From contig OZ024828.1 in the NCBI GenBank assembly GCA_964016985.1, forward strand, positions 73,467,264 through 73,531,263: a stretch of 64,000 nt of DNA. The letters run 5' to 3'. A program made the translations under genes and the position numbers. A model generated the notes under the pieces. That model did not search any database. It was not told where the DNA came from and saw nothing but the letters and a program-made list of their open reading frames with translations. Position 1 is the first letter of the stretch. Every line of letters begins with the position of its first letter. Source of the stretch: Anodontia alba. Taxonomy: Eukaryota; Mollusca; Bivalvia; Lucinida; Lucinidae. Below are positions 10,437 through 20,688 of this stretch, one piece after another.

Positions 10437-12253
10437 CTAGAGCTGTCACAGGATCTGACTATAGCCCCGCTGCAGCACTTTTAGAGGAGAAAGACCCATA
10501 GTGTTGAAATATTTTGAATTCATGCTTACCAGGTATATCACTGTAGGACACGGTAATATGGCACAACTCTATGAGTTATAGGCCCTTTGCCACTGTTCTG
10601 CCATTATACCTTCCTTACTTTAAAGTGTGGTATAAGTTTCATCCAGGTAGGACCACAGAGATAAAAGTTATAGAACAAAATGTATTTTAATTTTTTGAAA
10701 ACCTACCAAGGGACCTTACTCCAAGAGTTATAGACCCTTGGCCCCCATTCGGGTACACACCATACAGCAAGCCATTGTCTATGTTTATCCAAACTTTCAG
10801 CTTTCTAGCTTTCATAGTTCCTGAGAAATCTGATATGAAAATTTTTAAGAATGGCAAAATTTGAACACCTATCAAGGGACGTAACTCAAAGAGTAGAAGA
10901 TTTATGGACCCTTGACCCCTATTCCGGTATACACAATACATCCAGTCATTGTCCATGTTTATATGAACTTTCAGCTTTGTAGCTTTCGTAATTTCTGAGA
11001 AATCTCTTACAAAAAATTTCAACAATGGCAAAATTTGAAAACCTACTAAGGGATATAACTGCAAGAGTTATGGGTCCTTGGCCACTATTCTGCTACTATA
11101 TCTTCCTTACCTTAGAGATCAATTGTGGTAAAAGGTTCATTGAAGTAAAGCCACAAACATAAAAGTTTGTAAGCAAAATGCATCTTAAATTTTGAAAACC
11201 TATCAAGGGACATAACTCCAAGAGTTATGGACCCTTGACCCCTATTCTGGTATACACAATACTTTGAGTCATTCTTAATGTTTATACAAACTTTCAGCTT
11301 TCTAGCTTTCATAGTTCCTGAGAAATCTGTTACAAAACTTTTCAAGAAAGACAAAATTTGAAAACCTACCAAGGGACATAACTTCAAGAGTTAAGGGCCC
11401 TTGGTGACTATTCTGGTACTACACCTTCCTTATCTTAGAGACCAAGTGTGGTAAAATTTCATTGAAGTAGGACCACAAACATAAAAGTTTGTAAGCGAAA
11501 TGTATCTTAAATTTTGAAAACCTATCAAGGGACATGACTCCAAGAGTTATGGATCCTTGACCCATATTACAGTAAACACCATAAATCGAGTCATTGTCCA
11601 TGTTTATACGAACTTTCAGCTTTTGAGCTTTCATAGTTCCTGAGAAATCTGTTACAAAAATTTTCAAGAATGGCAAAATTTGACAACCTACCAAGGGACA
11701 TAACTCCAAGAGTTATGGGCCCTTGGCAACTATTCTGTTAATACACCTTCCTTACCTTAGGGACCAAGTGTGGTATAACGTTCATTGAAGTAGGAGCACA
11801 AACATAAAAGTTATTAAGCAAAATGCATCTTAAATTTTGAAAACATATCAAGGGACATAACTCCAAGAGTTATGGGCCTTTGACCCCTATTCCGGTATAC
11901 ACGATACATCAAGTCATTGTCCATGTTTATACAAACTTTTGAGCTTTCTAGCTTTCCTAAGTCCTGAGAAATCTGTTACGAAAATTTTTAAGAATGGCAA
12001 ACTTTTGACTACCTACCAAGGGACATAACTCCAGACGTTATCGGACCTTGCCGACTATTCTGCAACTACACCTTCCTTACCTTAGAGACCAAGTGTGGTA
12101 TAAGTTTCATTGAAGTAGGACCACAAACATTAACGTTATTAAGTAAAATGCATTTTAATTTTGCAGTCACAGAATAACAGAATGATGGAATCACTGAGTC
12201 ATGGAATCATGGAAGGACATGGCAAATCCAGTATAGCCCTACTTTTTCAAAGT
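10437..12253 (+). mobile_element. Tandem-array element Y nested in array 1
   Basis: Begins TAGAGCTGTCACAGG..CTATAGCCCC and ends with GGAATCATGG-type repeats, a hairpin (TAGCCCTACTTT..AAAGTGGGGCTA) and ATAATAA. It interrupts a single array 1 monomer, so it is younger than X. The body is the 321-bp array listed separately. Confidence 0.7.
10560..12165 (+). repeat. 321-bp tandem array in element Y
   Basis: The landmark CATTGTCCATGTTTATA recurs at about 10950, 11270, 11592 and 11914, a 320-322 bp period, with a shorter first period of about 180 bp. Each monomer carries AAGGGACATAACTCCAAGAG twice, so it looks like a dimer of about 160 bp. Minus frames of 91-125 codons are array translations. Confidence 0.85.
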
Positions 12254-12890
12254 GGGGCTATAATAACAATATATATGGTTTAGGGGTGGGGATCCCAATG
12301 TTTTTTGAGATATTAGGCGATTAACGACTTGGAGGGGGTTGGGGCATACCCCTGGAGGACCCCCAGTCTATGTCATTGAATGTGTCTTATCATAAGGAGC
12401 AAGAGTATATATGGTTTAGGGGTGGGGATCTGAGCAGTTTCTGAGATATTATGCCTTTTATGACAGGGGGGTGGGGCATAATCCTGGGGGACCCCCCGGT
12501 CTATGTCACTGAATGCTTCTTACCATAAGAAGCAAGGGTATATATGGTTTAGGGGTGGTGATCTGAAAGATTTCTGATATGAGGCCTTTTATGAAATGAC
12601 GGGGTGGGGCATACCCCCAAGGGACCCCTGGTCTGTGTCATTGGATGAGTCTTATCATAAGGAACAACAATATATATGCTTTAGGGGTAGGAATCTGAAT
12701 GGTTTCTGAGATATATGGCCTTTTTTGAAATGGAAGAGGGTGGGGCAAATCATCAGGGGACTCTGTCTATGTCAATGGATGCATTTTATCATAAGGAATA
12801 ACAATGTATATTGTTTATGGGTGGGAATCTGAATGGTTTCTCAGATATTAGGCCATTTATGAAGTGAAGGGGTTGGGGCATGCTGCGGTA
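12254..12890 (+). repeat. Array 1 of element X, second block
   Basis: Landmark ATATATGGTTTAGGGG or its variants at about 12265, 12408, 12540, 12671 and 12808, a period of about 132 bp. Confidence 0.8.
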
Positions 12891-14370
12891 GCCATCTTGG
12901 ATTTCAAATGGCTCAATTTTAGCTATTTTGTGTTTCTTAGGTGCCCCGATGCTCCTCAACAAGTTTCAACCCAAATGGATTATAGTCTTTAAAAGAGATG
13001 TCCAAAATATGAATTCTCAACATTTTCCCCATATTAATATATAGGGCCCATACAAATGCATGAGGAAGCAAATCTGACCTTCTCGTAAAAAGGTCAAAGG
13101 TCAAAGTAGGATCATCATTTTAGCAATTTTGGAAGAACGCCCGTCCCAGATGATCTGGCACAGATTAAGCCCAAAGGCTCTGGAGAAAAAGATTTTGGTC
13201 AATGGACTGCAACCATCTTAGCAATCTTTAATTGCCCCTGACCTAAGGAGGCGCCATATAAAATTTGAGCATAATTGGCTCAGCGGCTTCAGAGGAGAAG
13301 TCATTTGAAATTCTCAACAATTTTCCCATACAAATATATGAGGCTCGTATAAATGCACAAGGAACCAAACATGATCTTGCCATACAAAGGTCAAACATCT
13401 ATGTACGACAATCAGTTTAGCAACTTTGGCAGAGCTCCCATCCCCGATAATTTGTGCAAAGATTCAGCCCCATGGCATCCTGGATACTGGAGAATAAGAT
13501 TTTTAATGTTTTTTTTTTACCATATATGGGCATGACGGCCATCTTGGTCAGCCAGCTGCTACCATTTCAGAAATCTTTCATTCCCCTGACCTACTGAGGC
13601 TCAATATGAAATTTTGAGCAAATTTGGCTCAGCGGCTTCAGAGGAGAAGTTGTTTGAAATTCTCAACAATTGTCCCATACAAATGTATGGGGCTCATACA
13701 AATGCACAAGGAAGCAAACATGACCTTGATGTAAAAAGGTCAAATGTCAAAATATGACAATCATTTTAGCAACTTCGGTAGATCTACTGTCCCCGATGAT
13801 TTGTGCAAATATTTAGCCTTCAGGCATCCTCAGTTCTGGAGAAGATTTTTAAAGGTTTTTTACCATATATGGGCATGGTGGCCATCTTGATCAACGGACT
13901 GCAACCATTTCTGCAACCTTTTGTCCCCCCCCCCACCCTCCCACCCCCCAAAAAGGAGGCGCCCCATAAAATTTAAGCAAATTTGGCTCAGTGGCTTCAG
14001 AGGAGAGGTCCTTTGAAATTCTCAACAATTTTCCCATTCAAATGTATGGGGCTCATACAAATGCATAGGGAAGCGAACTTGACCTTGCCGTAAAAAGGTC
14101 AAACGTCAACGTACGACAATTCTTTTAGCAATTTGGTAGACCTCCCGTCCCTGATGATTCGTGCAAAGATTCAGCCCCAAGCTATCCTCGGTTCTGGAGA
14201 AGAAGATTTTTAAAGGTTTTTACCATATATGGGCATGGCGGCCATCTTGGTCAACGGACCGGGACCATTTTAGCAATCTTTCGTTCCCTCACCCTAAGGA
14301 GGCTCCATATGAAATTTGAGTAAAATTGGCTCAGAGGCCTCAGAGGTGAAGTTGTTTGAAAATGTTAACG
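12890..14370 (+). repeat. Array 3 of element X, ~345-bp monomers
   Basis: About four monomers. The GGCCATCTTGG landmark recurs at about 12893, 13537, 13879 and 14240, with a variant near 13197. Units share CTCAGAGGAGAAG, ATTCTCAACAATTTTCCCAT and AAAAAGGTCAAA. A C-run lies at 13926-13950. Confidence 0.8.
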
Positions 14371-14437
14371 GACGGACACAGGGACGGACAACGGACAAAA
14401 ATATAGCTCATCCTGAGCATAGCTCAGGTGAGCTAAA

Positions 14438-14745
14438 AAGAAATACACTAGTTTGTGTAATATATCTACACCAATATCAAACCAGTTATTATGGGATGAA
14501 ATTGTCAAGGAAATCAAGAACTGTGATTCAATATATTGTCTTGGTAAGGACCAAGGTAAATGAATGTATACAGAGGCAGGGGAAGTAGATTCTCCAGGAA
14601 AGGATATGCTGGGAACTATGGGTCTGGTTATGGCTATGGTTCTGGTGTTCAGAGTAATCAGTTTCAGCCTTATCCTCAATGAGGACAATTTAGAACAGCT
14701 ATGCGAGGCCGTGGAGTAAAAAAGTTCTTCTACAGCCACAGCCAC
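14438..14745 (+). pseudogene. DIRS gag, C-terminal part (broken)
   Basis: Continues the 8781 frame with KKYTSLCNISTPISNQLLW and DEIVKEIKNC, the usual gag C-core. A frameshift near 14560 leads to a Gly/Tyr/Arg-rich tail (GYAGNYGSGYGYGSG, then one TGA, then RTAMRGRG), which resembles RNA-binding gag tails. Confidence 0.7.
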
Positions 14746-14759
14746 TGTGACATCCCCAA

Positions 14760-15837
14760 AGCATCAAAATTAAATCAGGTAGGTAAGGCAAAGCACTAGG
14801 TAAAAAATTGAGCAAAGATCACAAATGATCCTTGGATACTCAAGACCATAACTGGGTATTGTATTGTTTTTGATGAACAGCTTTTTCAAAAGCATACATC
14901 AAATGAAATTCCATTTAGCCCAGATCAGTGGGCCATTGTTGACAATGAGGTGAAAGAATTACTCAAAAAAGGTACCATAGTTGAGTCTGTATCAGAACCA
15001 GATGAGTTTATATCCGCTGTATTTATTGTTCCTAAACATAATGGAAAGTTTTGCCTTATAAATTTGCAATAATTGAATGAGTTTGTGCATTATGACCACT
15101 TTAAACAAGAGACCTTTAAAGTAGTTTTAGACTTGCTTCAGGAAAATGATTTTCTCATCTCAGTCAACCTTCAAGATGCATATTTTTCAATCCCTGTCCA
15201 TGAGCAGGATCAAAAGTATTTAAAAAGTTCACATGGAATGGTTCCCTGTACAAGTTTATTTGCGTTTGTTTTGGTTTGAAATCGGCACCTTTTTTGCTCA
15301 CGAAGGTACTAAAAGCCGTTTTTGCTTGGTTTCAACAACAAAATTTTAGGTGTTCACATTATATTCACAATTCTTTAAACATGAACAAAAACAAAGCTGT
15401 TTGTCAGAAAAATGCTATGACCATGGTAAATACATTACAATCTCTAGGATTTACAATAAATTATAAGAAATCATCTCTTGTTCCATCACAGAGAATAATT
15501 TTCTTTGGATTCTTGATTGATATGTTCCAATTTAAAATTTTCCTTCCTGAAGAGAAAGTACAAAAAATAATGTTGAAAGCAAAACACTTGCTGGGAAAAT
15601 TCAAAGTTATGGTATGGGAACTGGCATCTTTCATAGGTCTGGTTATAAATGCATTCTATGCTGTTTTAGAAGCACCTCTGCATTATCAAGGCATGGAGAG
15701 GAATGAAATAGCAGGTTAGGAGTGGATATGAATTTTGATAATGAGGAGAGTTTGACTAAAACAAGCATAGGAGACATTCAGTGGTGGTATACAAATGTCA
15801 GGACAAAAAATGGTAAGAAAATCAGACCTGAAAAAGC
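14760..15837 (+). pseudogene. DIRS reverse transcriptase (broken)
   Basis: Would copy element RNA into DNA. The entry region reads WILKTITGYCIVF and PDQWAIVDNEVKELLKKGTI. TAA at 15070 interrupts the LNEFVHYDHFK segment. Motif A is VNLQDAYFSIPVHEQDQKYL with its Asp kept. A small indel at the A-run near 15220 shifts frame. Then come GLKSAPFLLTKVLKAVF and the catalytic YxDD position, which reads YIHNSL (15366-15371), so both catalytic aspartates are lost. The thumb and connection region (FFGFLIDMFQFKIFLPEEKV; IQWWYTNVRTKNGKKIRPEK) follows after another shift near 15718. DIRS subtype is assigned from motif A wording and context. Confidence 0.82.
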
Positions 15838-15887
15838 CATTATGAAAGCACACCTATTCAAATATATTGACAACTTCACCACCAAAT

Positions 15888-16971
15888 AAAAGCAGTGCAA
15901 GCATAATACCCCGCCATAGCAATTATTTGTTTATGTATTAAAGTTATCGTTGCGAAAATGTCTGGAAAGAAAATGACGGAGGGTCAGATAACAATCCTAA
16001 ACCAGATCTTGATAATATCAATGCACAGATAACAATCCTAAAGCAGATCTTGATAATATCAATGCATATAGCAAGTTTGGTTAAAAGGCCTTGTTATTTA
16101 GTCAAGTTATCATCCAGAAATGAAAATATGGACATGTATTGGGCAGACAACTCCGTAAAAATTTGACGAAATTTGTCCATTAGCAATCCCAAACCAGATC
16201 TCCTTAATGTCAATGCATATAGCAAGTTTGATGAAAATCCCTTGTTATTTACACAAGTTATCATCCGGAAACAAAAATATGGGCATGTCTCGGGCAGATA
16301 ACTCTGTAAAAATTTCACGAAATTTGCCGATTAGCAATCCCAAACCAGATCTCCTTACTGTTAATACATACAGCAAGTTTGGTTAAAATCCCTTATTATT
16401 TACTAAAGTTATCATGTGGAAACAAAAATATGGGCGTGTCTCGGGCAGATAACTCCGTAAAAATTTGACGAAATTTGCCCATTAGCAATCCCAAACCAGA
16501 TCTCCTTAATGTCAATGCATATAGCAAGTTTGATGAAAATCCCTTGTTATTTACTCAAGTTATCATCCGGAAACGAAAATATGGGAGTGTCTGGGGCAGA
16601 TAACTCTGTAAAATTTGACGAAATTTGCCCATTAGCAATCCCAAACCAGATCTCCTTAATGTCAATGGATATAGCAAGTTTGGTGAAAATCCCTTGTTAT
16701 TTACTGAAGTTAAAGTCCGGAAACGAAAATATGGGCGTGTCTCTGGCAGATAACTCAGTCAAAAACTGACGAAATTTGGCCATTAGCAATCCTAAACCAG
16801 ATCTCCATAATATTAATGCACATACCAAGTTTGGTGAAAATCCATTGATGTTTACTCAAGTTATCATCCGGAAATGAAAAATGGATGGACGGACGGACAG
16901 ACGGACGGACTCACGGATGACCAACGTGAAACCATAATACCCCATCACTATTGTGTGGCAGGGTATAAAAA
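15888..16971 (+). mobile_element. Tandem-array element T2 (third nesting level)
   Basis: Begins GCAAGCATAATACCCCGCCA, has a 151-bp tandem array, then GGACGGACGGACAGACGGAC, a hairpin with TGTGGCAGGGTATAAAA. The ATACCCCGCCA start is complementary to the TGGCAGGGTAT end. It is inside a B element, which is inside the DIRS. Confidence 0.75.
15980..16875 (+). repeat. 151-bp tandem array of T2
   Basis: The landmark CAATCCCAAACCAGATCTCC recurs at about 16184, 16335, 16486, 16636 and 16787. Each unit has GGGCAGATAACTCCGTAAAA, a variant of the AAAGGGCCATAACTC core. Confidence 0.88.
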
Positions 16972-17204
16972 CTAAGTTTTCAGATGAAAATTCTGATATT
17001 TTTCATGTTTCTGCTCAAAATACAGATTGTGGGTACTCATTAGAACCGCCTGGTCGAGGCAGTTCTAAAGAGTACCCACAATATATGTTTTTGAGCAGAA
17101 TTAAGGAAAATAAGTATACTCCTGTAAACCCCAATTTTACTATATAAAAGTAGGGTTTAAGAGGGTCAAAATTATATAGGTATGTTTTCGTGATGTCAGA
17201 GACA

Positions 17205-17600
17205 CTGTAGATCAGATGCCAGTTTTCAAGGCTGGGGCTCAGTAGAGCATGATTCCAGTGTATATGCCCAAGGGAGATGGAATTATCAGGAAACTGAACA
17301 CTCAATTAATTATTTGGAGCTTTTAGCAATAAGGTATGCAATACAATCATTATATGGAAAAGGGAGACATGTTCATATAGAAATCCAGCCTGACAATGTA
17401 TCTGCAATAAAATATATCAATTATATGGAGGGGGTGGGGGAAATAGCCTAAGAGGCTATGGATTTATTAGCAAATGATATTTGGGAATGGTGTTTACATG
17501 CCTGGATCTCAGAACACAGCAGATTTTTATTCAAGGAATTTTTCAGATTCGACTGAATGGCAGTTGAAAACTGATATTTTTAGACGTTTATGTAACTAGT
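17205..17600 (+). pseudogene. DIRS RNase H domain (broken)
   Basis: Degrades the RNA strand during reverse transcription. Starts DASFQGWGSVEHDS (first Asp codon at 17215), then GRWNYQETEHSINYLELLAI with the catalytic Glu, then HVHIEIQPDNVSAIKYINYM with the catalytic Asp. A G-run near 17430 causes a shift. A later frame gives PGSQNTADFYSRNFSDSTEW, the end of the domain. The three acidic residues survive although the frame does not. Confidence 0.8.
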
Positions 17601-17985
17601 TTTTTGTCCCAGATATAGATTTATTTTCTTCAAGACAAAACAAGCAACTGGATGTGTTTGTTACATGGTTTCCAGAACCTGGAGCATTACACTGTAAATG
17701 CATTTTCATTTTCTTGGCATAATTATAGGCCATATCACCCTTTTCATTAGTAGGAAAAGTAGTGGATTATCAAACAGAATTGTAAGAAAAAAATATTTAA
17801 TCACTGGATACTGGAACCAGTCTAATAAAACAACTGACACTACTTTAATTTTAAATGGATCTGAGACTGTTTGCTATCCAACATGGCAAAATTGTGGTAC
17901 ATTCTTGTTTGGAAAGCTGTCTTTTCCAAAATGTGGAAATGAAGATTTCATGGTAAAACAAGTTGTGTAATGTTCTGCACTGGAT
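17600..17985 (+). pseudogene. DIRS methyltransferase-like linker (broken)
   Basis: Reads FFVPDIDLFSSRQNKQLDVF and VTWFPEPGA, the segment that follows RNase H in DIRS pol and is compared with Dam-type DNA N6-adenine methylases. Downstream frames contain SPFSLVGKVVDY, equivalent to the FPPFSLI block. Several stops and shifts follow. Methylase activity is inference from family knowledge. Confidence 0.6.
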
Positions 17986-18324
17986 GATTGAAGTCAGATT
18001 AGTTGGAGGAAATCAATTTATTTACAGGGAGGTAAAAACACAAGTAGTGTACCTCCACAGCTAAAAAAAGGAAACTATTTCTTTGCAACTTTCCTTTTGT
18101 AACAAAGTCTCTACATCCTCCATGTGGTTTAGTTCCCTCAGTAAAAATAGACGCTTTGCAGGGGAAAAAAAACACACAAAAAAAAAACACTCTGGAATTC
18201 AGCAGTAATCACTAGAATTAAAAGTACATGTACTTGCCTATTGGCAGGCAAAAGCGCTGCAAAGTAAAAAGAATTGTGAGCTATTGCCCGCCTCTCAGTA
18301 CTTCCAGTACTTTGATTATCATCT
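17985..18324 (+). other. Degraded DIRS pol, unresolved
   Basis: Should encode the N-terminal part of the recombinase, but no continuous motif could be read. It contains an A-run at 18168-18190. Confidence 0.4.
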
Positions 18325-18474
18325 CTTTATCCTCTTGAGTTAAGTTTAAAATTGTTAACAATTAAAGTTACTGCTTTGATTGCATTGGCAGCAGCCCCAA
18401 GGGCACAAACACCTTGACAATATGCTGAGAAAAAGGTGTGAGTTGACATTCACATTTCCTGAGTTGTTAAAAGG
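18325..18474 (+). pseudogene. DIRS tyrosine recombinase, part 1
   Basis: Frame LELSLKLLTIKVTALIALAA then APRAQT gives the helix carrying the first catalytic Arg (codon 18400-18402). After a one-base shift near 18410 it reads RCELTFTFPELLK. The enzyme would integrate the circular DNA copy without making a target duplication. The frame breaks at an inserted element. Confidence 0.72.
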
Positions 18475-18950
18475 AAGGGTCCATAAACTAGTACTTGTAA
18501 TCTGGAAGAAAGACATTCAGTAGCTTAGCATTTTGCAACAAGTTACATGAAAATCGACCAATCAATAATAAAGTTATAAAGGTTTTAAAAAAATTGTAAT
18601 GTGAGTCCAGAAGGAGGCTGTGAGTTTATGATGTCATAAACTCACAATCAAAAATATCAAATAACAGCCATTCTGATGCAAGATAATTTCAGTGAATGGC
18701 CAATTTATATCTCTTTTATTGCATATAATGAAAATTTACTGTTTTTAAGAGACAACAACTTATCCTTATGCTTGAAATTAGCGATTTCTTATTTCGTCAC
18801 ATGACATGACTGACAAAATGGCGGCCTCCATAGAAAGCTATTGTGAAATGTACAAAAGGCCAAGCGATTTACATAAAATTTGTGGCAAAATGTCTGCCTC
18901 TTTAACCCCTTTTTACTGAAGTGAAAGTTAAAGTTTGTGGGCTCTTCCCT
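18475..18950. mobile_element. Palindrome-bearing insertion in the recombinase
   Basis: Separates the recombinase halves. The ends AAGGAAGGGTCCATAAACTA and AGTTTGTGGGCTCTTCCCTT are imperfect inverted repeats flanked by TTAAA-like sequence. It contains a perfect 26-bp palindrome, GTGAGTTTATGA plus TCATAAACTCAC, at about 18619-18644. No coding. Confidence 0.5.
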
Positions 18951-19061
18951 TTATTAAAGACATCTAAGGTTGGTCATGCTTATACCTTGAAAATTGAACA
19001 TTTCAGAGATGAAAGATTGTGTGCTATGCTAACATTATTGCATTATATAAAAATAACACAA
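18942..19061 (+). pseudogene. DIRS tyrosine recombinase, part 2
   Basis: Reads LFPLLKTSKVGHAYTL and HFRDERLCAMLTLLHYIKIT, matching the conserved LLKTS..G and LCp...L..Y segment of DIRS recombinases. It stops at the SINE. Confidence 0.75.
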
Positions 19062-19368
19062 TGTTTGTTTGTGTTGAGGTTTTACGGCCCAGTCAACCCA
19101 ATGGGGTCATGTCGAGCGCGGTCAGTTTACCTAACCACACGTTTACTGGGCAGGCTTAGTCCTCTAAGCGGTTAACCAGTATTGTGCACATTCTTCCGCC
19201 AGAAACTGACAACTGCCCTTCTTGAATCAGCGGAAGGGAGAGAATGACCGTAGAAAATATTTCATGATCAATCTCCACGAAAGAATGTTGCCGACCTCGG
19301 CGGGGGTTGAACCCGCGACCTCCTGGTCTCCAGTCGGACGGCGCATCCAACTGAGCCACCGAGGCCGT
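19062..19368 (-). mobile_element. tRNA-derived SINE, family S1, in the recombinase
   Basis: Read on minus: a tRNA-like head GGCCTCGGTGGCTCAGTTGG with A-box TGGCTCAGTTGG and B-box GGTTCAACCCC, a body, and tail GGGCCGTAAAACCTCAACAC. The 67-codon minus frame inside is a known-type SINE artefact. No convincing target duplication was resolved here. Confidence 0.85.
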
Positions 19369-19369
19369 A

Positions 19370-19515
19370 GATGTTGTAGATGCTCAAGAAGAGTATTAGT
19401 TTCCTATGTAACCTTTAAGAAAGTCTCTACAAGCACAGTTGCTAGATGGTTAAGGTGCGTTTTAGAATTGTCAGGCATATAAACAGAGATATTTAAGGCT
19501 CATTCATATAGAGCA
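19370..19515 (+). pseudogene. DIRS tyrosine recombinase, part 3
   Basis: Reads SYVTFKKVSTSTVARWLRCV and LELSGI, one stop, then TEIFKAHSYRA. The His (19501-19503) and Arg (19510-19512) form the catalytic H-x-x-R. The sequence is cut after RA by the next insertion. Confidence 0.82.
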
Positions 19516-19806
19516 CATACATGCCATAAGCTGTGGACTAAAATCTGTAAGATAAGGCAAAATTTTACAAAAGTCTATGAGATTTTCTTTAACATCACTT
19601 TGCAGCTCACCCAATATAGTCTAAAGTCTTTCTTTTCATGTAAAAAGCTTGTGAAAACCAGAGCAGGTGTGATTTATGTTTAATTCTTTATAAAATCTGT
19701 TGTAAAATGGTCTAAAATTCTGTGAGATTTGAATTTTTTATGGGAATGGCTTTCCAGATGGGTCAAATTCTGTGAGATTTTATCTCACAGAGTGAGATAT
19801 GGCATG
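19513..19806. mobile_element. Small insertion with GCCATA/TATGGC ends
   Basis: Non-coding DNA between HSYRA and the rest of the recombinase. Starts ACATGCCATAAGC and ends ATATGGCATGCAT, short inverted ends. It contains a TGAGATTTTATCTCA hairpin. Family unknown. Confidence 0.45.
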
Positions 19807-20085
19807 CATCACGAAAACACGCCTATATAATTTTGACCCCCTTAAACCCCACTTTTATATAATAAAACTGGGGTTTACAGGGGTATACATTATTTTTCTT
19901 ATTTTGCGGAAAAAACAGAGATTTGGGTACTCATTAGAACCATCTCAGTGAGGTGGTTCTAATGAGTACCCACAATCTATGTTTTGAGCAGAAATATGAA
20001 AATTATCAGAATTTTTTATCTGAAAATTTTCTTTATCTTTGGTTGTAAAATTTCAATATATATGAATAGGCATGTTTTCGTAATG
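19807..20085. mobile_element. Family B fold-back element
   Basis: Ends CATCACGAAAACACGCCTAT and ATAGGCATGTTTTCGTAATG, with central hairpin GGGTACTCATTAGAACCATC and its complement. It lies in the DIRS recombinase gene. Confidence 0.85.
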
Positions 20086-20232
20086 GTATGAGAGCAGCAT
20101 CTGCTGGCTGCATATAATAAAGGTTGTAGTTTGAAGACTGTTTTAGATACAGCAGACAGGTCATCAGATAATAATTTTAAAATTTTTTATTGGAGACAGT
20201 CATTGAGAAAAAATCAGTTGTCTTTCATGAAT
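20086..20232 (+). pseudogene. DIRS tyrosine recombinase, C-terminal part
   Basis: Resumes RAASAG and, after a shift, KGCSLKTVLDTADRSSDNNF then KIFYWRQSL. The Tyr codon at 20188-20190 is the expected nucleophile. Together with 18400, 19501 and 19510, the R-H-R-Y set is still readable. Confidence 0.75.
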
Positions 20233-20324
20233 GTAGTTTTTCAGTAGTAAAATAGCTGATATGTTAATCCAGGATACTTGGGTTAGAGTTGCTGGTATTG
20301 ATTTGTTGCTTTTGAAGATGCTAT

Positions 20325-20434
20325 CGGTATACTTATGAAAGCAGATGGCATAGCTAAAATAATGTCCCATCATCCAAGCTTTAGCGCCGGATGAGGGGCA
20401 TTGGAGAAATGCTGGAGGCTGAGCAAGTATACAC
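20325..20434 (-). repeat. DIRS internal complementary region (ICR)
   Basis: 20325-20365 is complementary to the left end (8487-8526). 20363-20434 is complementary to the right end (20682-20755). On minus it reads as the right end joined to the left end (GGATGATGGGACATT followed by ATTTTAGCTATGCC). In DIRS1 elements this region templates circular closure. Confidence 0.85.
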
Positions 20435-20567
20435 TCCCCCCACCCCGCCACACCCCACCCAACCCGACCCCCACCGTATGTATAATATATGAGTATTATA
20501 TGGTTGGGCTGATTGTCCACCCTTTTTGAGGTAAAATGCAACAAAACAATTTCAGGTCTTTAAATTT

Positions 20568-20688
20568 ATGATTTAACATGGCAAAATGCTGGACTTGTTG
20601 ACAGTTGTCACATGACTGGGTGGATTCGATTTTTTTTTAAAGGGCGCGAACCGGTTTATCGTCATAGTGAAGTGCTATCAGTATACTT
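20568..20688 (-). repeat. DIRS right inverted terminal repeat
   Basis: Reverse complement of 8521-8640 with scattered differences; the T-run at 20631-20638 matches the A-run at 8571-8578. The outer tail 20689-20755 matches only the ICR. Confidence 0.9.

Larger units (their letters stand above)
9722..14438 (+). mobile_element. Tandem-array element X inserted in DIRS gag
   Basis: Starts near AACAAGAGCCCACGGGCCAC with CTCACCTGAG, and ends with GGACGGAC-rich DNA, a hairpin (AGCTCA..CCTGAG, CTCAGGTGAGCT) and AAAA. Inside are array 1 (9850-10436 and 12254-12890, about 132-bp unit with ATATATGGTTTAGGGGTGGG), nested element Y (10437-12253), and array 3 (12890-14370, about 345-bp unit). Removing it rejoins gag in frame: the AAC AAG codons at 9717-9722 would be followed by AAA TAC from 14441. 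Confidence 0.75.
15838..17195. mobile_element. Family B element split by an array element
   Basis: The left 49 bp (CATTATGAAAGCACACCTAT to CACCAAAT) and the right part from 16972 (AAAACTAAGTTTTCAG to TTTTCGTGATG) join into one B element in the same orientation as the 27821 copy. It sits between the RT and RNase H coding sequence. Confidence 0.75.

Noticed and set aside
10687..11709. Three similar minus-strand ORFs of 91-125 codons resembling a protein repeat
   Set aside because: They are translations of the 321-bp tandem array on the non-element strand, with no start context and with stops in neighbouring monomers.
14760..15719. Ty3/gypsy or LINE reverse transcriptase
   Set aside because: Motif wording (LQDAYFSIPVHEQDQKYL), the following YR domain, inverted terminal repeats and ICR all point to DIRS; no integrase, protease or endonuclease is seen.
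16000..16875. Centromeric satellite
   Set aside because: Only about six monomers, bounded by element termini and nested in another repeat; it is an internal array of a mobile element.
19156..19359. ORFs reading MAQLDAPSDWRPGGRGF (also at 40010, 50230)
   Set aside because: They start in the tRNA-like head of SINE family S1 and are repeat artefacts.
19290..19368. Possible functional tRNA gene on minus strand
   Set aside because: A and B boxes are present, but the sequence continues into a SINE body and tail and the same unit is dispersed; cloverleaf pairing is not convincing.
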